Source of the DNA: an uncultured Chthonomonas sp.
GTDB taxonomy: Bacteria > Armatimonadota > Chthonomonadetes > Chthonomonadales > CAJBBX01
DNA: 48,790 bases
Direction of reading: 5' to 3'
Assembly: GCA_903951425.1 (NCBI GenBank)
Contig: CAJBBX010000025.1
Span: forward strand, 1-48,790
Shown here: one piece after another, positions 42,549 through 48,790 of the stretch
How positions within the stretch are numbered: position 1 is the stretch's first letter
Layout: every line of letters starts with the position of its first letter
The notes under the pieces: model-generated
What the model saw: only the letters and a program-made list of their open reading frames with translations
The model's database searches: none
Told to the model about the DNA's origin: nothing
Program-made: the position numbers and the translations under genes

Positions 42549-42587
42549 GGCAGTTGGCGGCGTTCCTTATGGAAAGGATTTCAGGCT

Positions 42588-43598
42588 ATGTTTAGAGTTG
42601 CGATCGCGGGGGCGGGTGGTATGGCGCATATGCACGCGTCATGCTACACGGCCAACCCCAATGCCTGTGTGGTAGGCGTCTACGACAAGCGGCCCGAAGC
42701 GGCCGCCGAGATGGCGGCCGCCAACGGCGCGACCGCCTATGCGAGCTTCGCCGAGATGCTCGATGCGGCCCGGCCGGACGTCGTCGATGTCTGCGTGCCG
42801 ACGCCGTGGCATGTCGACTACGTGGTGGCGGCCGCCGAGGCGGGCCTCAAGGGCATCGTCGTCGAGAAGCCCATGGGCCGTAGCGTCGCCGACTGCGAGC
42901 GGATGGCCGCCGCCTGCGCCGCGTCGGGCACGCCGCTCTTCGTGGCCCATGTGCTGCGCTTCTTTCCCGAGTTCGCCGAGGCGAAGCGGCAGGTCGACGC
43001 CGGCGCCGTGGGGAACGTGGTGACCGTCCGGACGCGCCGCGGCGGCTCGTTCCCGCGGGCTTGGGAGAACTGGTACGGCAAGCCGGACTGGTCGGGCGGA
43101 GTGATCCTCGATCTGGTTATCCACGATTTGGACTGGTTGCGCTGGACGTTCGGCGACGTGGAGCGGGTCTTCGCCAAGGGCATTTCGCCAAAGCTACCGC
43201 CCGATTCGGAGGTCACCTCCGACTATGCACTCATCACGCTCAAGTTCAAGTCCGGCCTGATCGGCCATGTGGAGGCGACGTGGGCGGATCCCGGCGGCTT
43301 CAAGGTGGGCTTCGAGATCGCCGGTGACGCAGGCCTGCTGGAGTCCAACTTCAACCAGCCTGCCGGTGTGCCGTTCATGGCGGCCCTACAGCGCGGCGCC
43401 GAGGCCGGTGCGGCCGTGGCCGTACCGGAGAGCCCCACCGCGGTGAACCCCTACTATGCCGAACTGGACCACTTCCTGACCTGCCTGGCAACGGGCGCAA
43501 CGCCGTCGATCACGCCCAGGGATGGCTGCGAGGCGGTGCGGATTGCCCTGGCGGCCTTCGAGTCGGCGCAGACCGGCGAGCCCGTCGTCCTGCCGTAG
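42588..43598 (+). CDS. Gfo/Idh/MocA-family NAD(P)-dependent oxidoreductase (first copy)
   Basis: A 336-aa dehydrogenase with an N-terminal Rossmann fold (FRVAIAGAGGMAHMHASCY) and the family EKPMG motif with its catalytic-site lysine. The C-terminal alpha/beta domain includes GGVILDLVIHDLDWLRW, where the HDLD histidine is a typical active-site residue. Members oxidise or reduce sugars, inositols and glycosides. The exact substrate is unknown. An AAAGGA ribosome binding site precedes the ATG. It is 27 bases upstream of a second, different family member and probably in one operon with it. Confidence 0.9.
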   Translation: MFRVAIAGAGGMAHMHASCYTANPNACVVGVYDKRPEAAAEMAAANGATAYASFAEMLDAARPDVVDVCVPTPWHVDYVVAAAEAGLKGIVVEKPMGRSVADCERMAAACAASGTPLFVAHVLRFFPEFAEAKRQVDAGAVGNVVTVRTRRGGSFPRAWENWYGKPDWSGGVILDLVIHDLDWLRWTFGDVERVFAKGISPKLPPDSEVTSDYALITLKFKSGLIGHVEATWADPGGFKVGFEIAGDAGLLESNFNQPAGVPFMAALQRGAEAGAAVAVPESPTAVNPYYAELDHFLTCLATGATPSITPRDGCEAVRIALAAFESAQTGEPVVLP

Positions 43599-43625
43599 CG
43601 AGTGAGGGATAGGGGAGAAACAGAT

Positions 43626-44618
43626 ATGACTGTCAAAATCGGCATCCTGAGCGTCGCTCACATGCACGCCTACAGCTACGCTTCTGCGGTGAACGCCCTG
43701 CCCGAGACCGAGCTCGTGGGCATCGCCGACCATGACCAGGCCCGGGCCGAGTCGGCGGCCAAGGCATTTGCCACGCGAGCCTTCGGCTCCTACGAGGAGT
43801 TGCTGGCGGCGGACATCGACGCCGTGATCGTGGGCTCCGAGAACGTGCGGCATCGCCCTCTCACCGAGATGGCCGCAGCCGCGGGCAAGCACATCCTCTG
43901 CGAGAAGCCGCTGGCAACGAGCGTGGCGGATGGCCGCGCCATGCTGGCCGCGTGCAAGAGCGCGGGTGTGCGGCTGATGACGGCTTTCCCTTGCCGGTTC
44001 AGCCCGGCGATGGTGCGGCTGAAGTCTGCCGTCGACAACGGCGACATCGGCAAGGTTGTCGCCCTTCGCGGGACGAACCGGGGGCGCTGCCCGTTCGACT
44101 GGTTCACGCAGCTCGATCAGAGCGGCGGCGGTGCGGTCATCGACCATACGGTTCACGTTACCGACCTGATGCGCTGGTTGCTTAAGGCGGAGGTGACCGA
44201 GGTCTACGCCGAGATATCGAACCGGATGTTCCAGAAGGAGTTTGACGATACGGGCTTCCTGACGCTGGTGTTCGACAACGGCGTCTTCGCCACGCTAGAC
44301 TCGAGTTGGTCCCGGCCCAAGTCGTTCCCGACCTGGGGCGACGTAACGCTCTCCGTGGTCGGTGAGAACGGGGTCGTTACGTTGGACATGTTCTCGCAGA
44401 ACCTGGTGCTCTACTCGGACAAGACGGGCGGCGTCTCTTGGGCGCCATGGGGGAGCAACATCGACGAACTGATGGTTGCCGCATTTGCCAAGGCGGTCGC
44501 CTCCGGCGCCGCGTTGCCCATCACCGGCGAGGACGGCCTCGCCGCCGCGGCGGTGAGCTTCGCGGCCTACGCCTCCGCCAAGGCCGGCAAGCCCGTGGCG
44601 CCAGAAGTCGTGCTGTAG
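43626..44618 (+). CDS. Gfo/Idh/MocA-family oxidoreductase (second copy)
   Basis: This 330-aa paralogue has the same two-domain plan: CEKPLATS for EKP, and GGGAVIDHTVHVTDLMRW for the active-site helix. The dinucleotide loop reads IGILSVAHMHAYSY, lacking the usual GxGxxG glycines, so its cofactor binding may differ from the first copy. ATG 43626 follows GGGGAG (about 43612-43616). The terminator-like hairpin at 44650-44688 follows the stop. Confidence 0.9.
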   Translation: MTVKIGILSVAHMHAYSYASAVNALPETELVGIADHDQARAESAAKAFATRAFGSYEELLAADIDAVIVGSENVRHRPLTEMAAAAGKHILCEKPLATSVADGRAMLAACKSAGVRLMTAFPCRFSPAMVRLKSAVDNGDIGKVVALRGTNRGRCPFDWFTQLDQSGGGAVIDHTVHVTDLMRWLLKAEVTEVYAEISNRMFQKEFDDTGFLTLVFDNGVFATLDSSWSRPKSFPTWGDVTLSVVGENGVVTLDMFSQNLVLYSDKTGGVSWAPWGSNIDELMVAAFAKAVASGAALPITGEDGLAAAAVSFAAYASAKAGKPVAPEVVL

Positions 44619-44649
44619 CCGCTACGCGAACCCGACAGCCAAACGGCAG

Positions 44650-44688
44650 GACGGCCGGGACTCCCTCCCAAGAGGGGCCCCGGCCGTC
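44650..44688. terminator. Bidirectional terminator-like hairpin
   Basis: GACGGCCGGG (44650-44659) pairs perfectly with CCCGGCCGTC (44679-44688). The loop can itself pair through CCTC-CCAA-GAGG. It separates the convergent oxidoreductase and DUF1080 genes. There is no strong T-tract on either side. Confidence 0.65.
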
Positions 44689-44707
44689 TGTGCCTTGTGC
44701 GCTAGGC

Positions 44708-45976
44708 CTACTCGGTCGCTACGGGCAACTCCCGAACGTAGATGTTCTTCCACTCAAGCTGGGCGCCGTGGTGCTGGAGCTCAAGCTGGCCGGTGGGGTA
44801 GATGGGCTTGGACCGATCCCAGTAGTTCTCCATCACGACATTGTGTACGATCAGCACGTCGTTCAGGAAGACGGTGACCCGCTCGCCGACCATGAGGATG
44901 CGGAATCGGTTCCACTCGCCGGGGGCCTTGTCGGCCTTGGTGGTGGGTTTGCTGGGGTTCTTCTGGTTGTTGTAGAGCGCCCCTGAGCCCACTTCGGTGT
45001 CCCATACCTGGATCTGTGGCGAGCCGCGCAGGTAGACGCCGCTGTCGCCGCCGGGCAGGATCTTCCAGTCCACCAGCATTTCGAAGTTGGCGTAGTCCTT
45101 CACCGTGCAGAGGCTGTCGTTCTTGCCGTCGTAGACGATGACGCCATCGACGACCTTCCAGTGCTCCAGCGCCGTCACGGTGGACTTGGCCTCAGCGGCC
45201 TTGAGGGCGTCGGGGGTCATCTTGGCGCGGGTTTCGGGGTTGCCGACGAGGCCCTTCCAACCCTTCAGGGTCTTGCCGTCGAAGAGCGCGCTGAAGCCGG
45301 CGGGCGCCGTGTTGGGCTTCTCGGCAACGGAGAGGTCCTTCACCTCTATGTTGCGAAACCAGACTGCGCTTGGGCCATGGCCCAGGAACCCGAGGCGGCC
45401 GCGGTCGCGCAGCATTCCGGGATGCTCGGCGAGGACCTCCGGGCTCGTGACCTTGTTCAGGTCCACGTCCACAATGAGCTTGCCGTTGATCTTGATGGTG
45501 ATGTGCCGCCCACGCGCCGTGATCTCCTCGCGGTTCCATTGGCCCGCGGGTTTGGTGGCGCCGCGCTTGGCCGCGGCGATCTTGTAGATCGAACCGCAAT
45601 ACTGACCGGGCAGGAGGTTGGCGTAGATCGGGTCGTAGTCGTCCAGTACCTGGACCTCCATGCCGCCCTCAAAGCTTGCGTTGCCCTGGTCGGTGGCTGC
45701 ACGGAGAGCGATCCCGTTGTTGCCGGCTCTGTCGGTCTTGAACTCGAACCGGAAGATGAAGTCCGAGTAGTCCTTATCGGTGTAAAGGTTACCGCCGCCG
45801 TCCGCAGGCGCGAGCAACGCGCCGTCTTCCACGACGTAGCCGGGACCCGCCTTGCCGAGCAGCGTCCAGCCCGTCAGGTCCTTGCCGTTGAACAGCTTCT
45901 CGAATTCGGCCGCCTGCGTCGACGGCGCCAGGGCCAGGAGCGCCGCCACACACATCAGTGCGCGAAGCCTGCGCAT
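44708..45976 (-). CDS. Secreted tandem DUF1080 (3-keto-disaccharide hydrolase family) protein
   Basis: A signal peptide (MRRLRALMCVAALLALAPSTQA, cleaved near residue 22) precedes two DUF1080 beta-sandwich domains, at about 25-215 and 225-420. Each opens with the family phrase: FEKLFNGKDLTGW in the first and FSALFDGKTLKGW in the second. Each has a central N-G-I/V-x-L-R strand (NNGIALRA, DSGVYLRG), then W-N-R (GQWNREEI, GEWNRFRI) and a closing strand (VWFRNIEV, LEWKNIYV). The family (PF06439) is named for cleavage of 3-keto glycosides. The start at ATG 45976 has AAGGAAG upstream. It converges on two Gfo/Idh/MocA dehydrogenases that could make keto-sugars, but the link is inference. Confidence 0.88.
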   Translation of the reverse strand: MRRLRALMCVAALLALAPSTQAAEFEKLFNGKDLTGWTLLGKAGPGYVVEDGALLAPADGGGNLYTDKDYSDFIFRFEFKTDRAGNNGIALRAATDQGNASFEGGMEVQVLDDYDPIYANLLPGQYCGSIYKIAAAKRGATKPAGQWNREEITARGRHITIKINGKLIVDVDLNKVTSPEVLAEHPGMLRDRGRLGFLGHGPSAVWFRNIEVKDLSVAEKPNTAPAGFSALFDGKTLKGWKGLVGNPETRAKMTPDALKAAEAKSTVTALEHWKVVDGVIVYDGKNDSLCTVKDYANFEMLVDWKILPGGDSGVYLRGSPQIQVWDTEVGSGALYNNQKNPSKPTTKADKAPGEWNRFRILMVGERVTVFLNDVLIVHNVVMENYWDRSKPIYPTGQLELQHHGAQLEWKNIYVRELPVATE

Positions 45977-46019
45977 ACGCTCACTTCCTTTCTGTCGACG
46001 GCTCAGGCCGCCGGGACAA

Positions 46020-47090
46020 CTAACAGATTCTGGGCAGCTGCTCGCCGCTCAGCATATCGACGATCCGCTCGCCGCCGATCACGCTGCGCAGCGCGACCAT
46101 GCCGGGATCGCAAGCCTCGACGCGGCCGATCACGGCCGGACGCGCGCCGGGCAACGTGTCGGCCATGGCCGACACAGCCGCGTCTGCCTGTGCAGCCGGG
46201 ACGAATGCCACGAACCGGCCCTCATTGGCGACGTAGATCGGATCGAAGCCCAGCAGTTCGCAGGCGGCCGCCACCTGCGGCTGCACCTCGATGGCGCTCT
46301 CGGTCAGGTGAATCGACGTGCCCGATGTCTCAGCTATTTCGACAACAGCGGACGCGAGTCCTCCGCGAGTAGCGTCGCGCAGGCAGTGGATGTCGATCCC
46401 TGCGTCAATCATTGCACGAACCGTGGGCCAGACCGGTGCGCAGTCGGAGGTGATCTCGGCCTCGAACTCCAGGCCTTCGCGAACCGTCATCACCGCCATG
46501 CCGTGGCGGCCCACGTCGCCGCTCAGGATCACCGCGTCGCCCGGAGTGACGCGCTGCGGGCGGCTATCGGCGCCGGGCCGGACGAGGCCCACACCGGCCG
46601 TGTTGATGTACATCCCGTCGCCCCGCCCATGCTCGACGACCTTGGTGTCGCCTGTAACGATGTGGACGCCGGCGATCCTGGCGGCATCGGCCATGGAGCA
46701 GACCATCTCCCAGAGCGTCTCCATTGCGAGGCCCTCTTCGAGGATGAAGCCCGTCGTGAGCCACCGTGGCTCGGCGCAGCACATGGCCAGGTCGTTGGCT
46801 GTGCCATTGATCGCCATGGCCCCGATGGTACTCCCCGGGAAACGGAGCGGGTGCACCACATAGCTGTCGGTGGTCATGGCGATCCTGCCGCCGGTTACGG
46901 CATGGGCGCCGACATCAAGCACGGCGCCGTCGTGCCCCTGGTTCAGTTCGGCGTTGTCGAAGGCGGCGCGAAACATGTCGGAGATGAGCCGCGCCATGAT
47001 TCGGCCGCCTCCGCCGTGGGCCATGACGACCCGGGGATACCTGGAGATCGGGATGGGGCAGACCGACCAGCCTGCGTTCCTCTCGCTCAT
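46020..47090 (-). CDS. hypE: Hydrogenase expression/formation protein HypE
   Basis: HypE dehydrates the thiocarboxamide on its C-terminal cysteine to a thiocyanate, the source of the CN ligands of the [NiFe] site. The protein has [15 protein letters not shown] at the start, the ATP-binding region [12 protein letters not shown] and [15 protein letters not shown]. It terminates in PRIC, ending in the essential cysteine. ATG 47090 (356 aa) overlaps the hypD stop by four bases; the longer frame upstream lies inside hypD. Confidence 0.97.
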   Translation of the reverse strand: MSERNAGWSVCPIPISRYPRVVMAHGGGGRIMARLISDMFRAAFDNAELNQGHDGAVLDVGAHAVTGGRIAMTTDSYVVHPLRFPGSTIGAMAINGTANDLAMCCAEPRWLTTGFILEEGLAMETLWEMVCSMADAARIAGVHIVTGDTKVVEHGRGDGMYINTAGVGLVRPGADSRPQRVTPGDAVILSGDVGRHGMAVMTVREGLEFEAEITSDCAPVWPTVRAMIDAGIDIHCLRDATRGGLASAVVEIAETSGTSIHLTESAIEVQPQVAAACELLGFDPIYVANEGRFVAFVPAAQADAAVSAMADTLPGARPAVIGRVEACDPGMVALRSVIGGERIVDMLSGEQLPRIC

Positions 47091-48187
47091 TCGCTCACTC
47101 CTGTCCGGCGGCGGTAACGGAAGTAGGCAGCGCAGGCGCCTTCCGACGAGACCATGGTGGCGCCCAGGGGCCGTTCCGGCGTGCAGACGGTCCCGAACAT
47201 GGGGCAGTCGCTGGGCTTCAGGCGCCCCTGCAGCACGAGGCCGCTGAGGCACTCGGCGGGCTCGTCGGCGGTCATGGCCAGCAGTCCGAACCGCCTTGCG
47301 GCATCGTAGTCGGCGTACTCGTCTCGGAGGTCCCAGCCCGACTGCGGAATGGAGCCCAGGCCGCGCCACTTCCGGTCCACTGTCTCGAAGACCTGGGCGC
47401 AGAGCCGCTGGGCGCTCGGGTTGCCCTCGTGGCGAACCATGCGGGCATACTGGTTCGCCACGCCGATCTCGCCGCTCTCCAACATCCCAACGCAGCGCAG
47501 GATTCCGGCGAGGATGTCCACCGGCTCGAACCCGGTGACCACGATCGGGACGCCGCGCTCCCTGGCGATGGGCTCATACTCGCCACATCCCATGATGGTG
47601 CAGACGTGGCCTGCGGCCAGGAAGCCGTTCACGAGGCAGTCGGGATCATCCAGGACGGCGCCGATGGCGGGCGGCACCAGCACGTGGGAGACAAGCACGC
47701 TGAAGTTGGGCACGCCCATAGCGCGGGCCTGGAAGACAGCCATGGCGTTGGGCGGCGCCGTGGTCTCGAACCCAACGGCGAAGAAGACGACCTGCTTGTC
47801 CGGTGTCTTCTGGGCGATGGCCAGCGCGTCCATGGGCGAGTAGACGATCCGCACGTCGGCGCCGGCGGCCCTCTCGGCCAGCATGTCGGTGCCGCTGCCG
47901 GGCACGCGCAGCATATCGCCGTAGGAGCAAAGGACTACATCGGAGCGCCGGGCGAGGGCGATGGCTCGGTCGATCTGCTCAATGGGCGTGACGCAGACAG
48001 GGCAACCGGGGCCATGGACCAGTGTTAGTGACCCCGGTAGCAGTTGATCGATCCCGAAGCGCACGATGGAATGCGTCTGCCCGCCGCAGACCTCCATGAG
48101 GGTCCAAGGACGGGTCACCGTTCGACGGATGGCCTTCACCAGCGCATCGGCGGCCTGCGGGTCGCGGAACTCGTCAACGAACCTCAT
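47087..48187 (-). CDS. hypD: Hydrogenase formation protein HypD
   Basis: HypD is an Fe-S protein that, with HypC, carries the Fe(CN)2CO unit. Conserved cysteine motifs are present: [23 protein letters not shown] and the C-terminal cysteines around ECLSG, DCPMFG and [12 protein letters not shown] 48187 (366 aa) matches the family start and overlaps hypC by four bases; the 90-residue upstream extension of the frame is Arg-rich shadow sequence. Confidence 0.97.
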   Translation of the reverse strand: MRFVDEFRDPQAADALVKAIRRTVTRPWTLMEVCGGQTHSIVRFGIDQLLPGSLTLVHGPGCPVCVTPIEQIDRAIALARRSDVVLCSYGDMLRVPGSGTDMLAERAAGADVRIVYSPMDALAIAQKTPDKQVVFFAVGFETTAPPNAMAVFQARAMGVPNFSVLVSHVLVPPAIGAVLDDPDCLVNGFLAAGHVCTIMGCGEYEPIARERGVPIVVTGFEPVDILAGILRCVGMLESGEIGVANQYARMVRHEGNPSAQRLCAQVFETVDRKWRGLGSIPQSGWDLRDEYADYDAARRFGLLAMTADEPAECLSGLVLQGRLKPSDCPMFGTVCTPERPLGATMVSSEGACAAYFRYRRRTGVSE

Positions 48188-48459
48188 GGCACCTCGGGCG
48201 CCTCGGCCGCGTCGGGCTCCTGCATCATCCGCAGGTACTCCAGCGTCTTGTTGGCCTCCGCCTCGTCGATCACGCTCAGGGCGAAGCCCACATGGACGAG
48301 CACGTAGTCTCCTTCGGTGGCTTCGGGCGTGTAGGCAAGGCTTACGTCGCGGAGCACGCCGCCGAAGTCGATGCGGCCGCTCCGGGTGAGCGCCGGATCG
48401 ACGCCGTTGGCGGCGTTCTGTGTTATCTGAACTATCTTGCCAGGTACCGCAAGGCACAT
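48184..48459 (-). CDS. hypC: Hydrogenase assembly chaperone HypC
   Basis: HypC/HupF-family chaperone of 91 aa beginning MCLAVPGK. Cys2 is the residue that holds the iron complex after removal of the initiator Met. It binds HypD and the hydrogenase large-subunit precursor. A strong AGGAGGA (48466-48472) precedes the ATG and overlaps the hypF stop. Confidence 0.97.
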   Translation of the reverse strand: MCLAVPGKIVQITQNAANGVDPALTRSGRIDFGGVLRDVSLAYTPEATEGDYVLVHVGFALSVIDEAEANKTLEYLRMMQEPDAAEAPEVP

Positions 48460-48465
48460 GGTGTG

Positions 48466-48475
48466 ATCCTCCTTA
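48466..48475 (-). promoter_or_regulatory. hypC ribosome binding site overlapping hypF stop
   Basis: On the minus strand TAAGGAGGA joins the hypF TAA stop (48473-48475) to a near-perfect Shine-Dalgarno for hypC, seven bases from its ATG. It couples translation of the two genes. Confidence 0.7.
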
Positions 48476-48790
48476 GGGGGGTGGGCCGGCGGTGCTGCCC
48501 GCTACGGCGTATAGCTGCCCGAGGGCGATGCCGCCATCGTTCGGCGGCACGTGGTGCTGAGTAAACACGGTGGCGCCGACGCCTTCGACGGCCTCGATCA
48601 CCAACTCAAGGAGCAGTCGGCTCTGGAAGCACCCGCCCGAAACCGCGACCCGGTCCAACCCGGATGCCACGACCACGTGCGCCGCCATGCGGGCCAACGC
48701 GCGATGGAAGCGCATTGATATGGTTCCCAACGGCACGCCGGACTTTCGGTCGCTCTGTATGGCTGCCACCGTGGGCCGCCAGTCGATCCA
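48473..48790 (-). CDS. hypF: Carbamoyltransferase HypF, C-terminal fragment (5' part outside window)
   Basis: The frame is open to the right edge, so only about 105 C-terminal residues are seen. IDWRPTV at the edge, the helix FHRALARMAAHV, VAVSGGCFQSRLLLE and HHVPPNDGGIALGQ are the closing motifs of HypF, which makes carbamoyl-adenylate for HypE from carbamoyl phosphate. A GTG at 48769 is internal, not the start. Gene order hypF-C-D-E is normal. Confidence 0.93.
   Translation of the reverse strand, partial: WIDWRPTVAAIQSDRKSGVPLGTISMRFHRALARMAAHVVVASGLDRVAVSGGCFQSRLLLELVIEAVEGVGATVFTQHHVPPNDGGIALGQLYAVAGSTAGPPP

Noticed and set aside
48188-48457. 90-residue N-terminal extension of HypD
   Set aside because: It overlaps all of hypC in another frame and is Arg-rich shadow sequence; the family start is ATG 48187.

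Overview
The window is a dense, GC-rich bacterial chromosome segment. GTG and TTG starts are frequent, 1-19 base gene overlaps are common, and there are no rRNA, tRNA, CRISPR, IS or phage structural genes. The gene complement points to a free-living, respiring, envelope-bearing bacterium: a long complex I operon, RodA, SecA with extra insertions, Gfo/Idh/MocA oxidoreductases, DUF1080 proteins and [NiFe]-hydrogenase maturation genes. The combination is most reminiscent of Armatimonadota or a neighbouring deep lineage. That assignment is an inference from gene content, not a phylogenetic result.

Layout, left end. A truncated M23 peptidase gene (+) converges on secA (-). Divergent from secA are rodA and an MFS transporter fused to HEAT-like repeats. 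A small three-repeat 'homing-endonuclease-associated repeat' protein with its own promoter follows, then ppk1. From 11.2 to 24.9 kb lies a tightly overlapping complex I operon, nuoA-C-D-E-F-G-H-J-K-L-M-N. It lacks nuoB and nuoI from their usual places. It ends in a strong hairpin shared with a convergent GNAT acetyltransferase gene.

Centre. The acetyltransferase and a GH65-like glycosidase (both -) diverge from a secreted alpha/beta hydrolase (+). Next comes the most unusual block, 28.7-33.3 kb: a sigma-70-like factor, a small HTH-like protein, and a 1078-residue protein joining an ImmA/IrrE zinc peptidase, a UvrD-type helicase and a Cas4/AddB-like Fe-S region. This block runs directly into rimI, tsaD and an M50B-type membrane protease.

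Right part. A classical translation/secretion operon on the minus strand reads ffh-rpsP-khpA-rimM-trmD-rplS-lepB-rnhB, with RNase HII fused to a YraN-type endonuclease domain. Divergent from ffh are glutamate dehydrogenase and two tandem Gfo/Idh/MocA oxidoreductases. These converge on a secreted protein with two DUF1080 domains, a pairing that suggests oxidation-dependent glycoside cleavage. The right edge carries hypF(partial)-hypC-hypD-hypE (-), the [NiFe]-hydrogenase cofactor maturation set; no hydrogenase structural genes are in the window.

The best candidates for new biology are the sigma/HTH/ImmA-UvrD-FeS block, the complex I operon without nuoB and nuoI, and the MFS-HEAT and RNase HII-YraN fusions. 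All calls were made by reading motifs; no database search was run.
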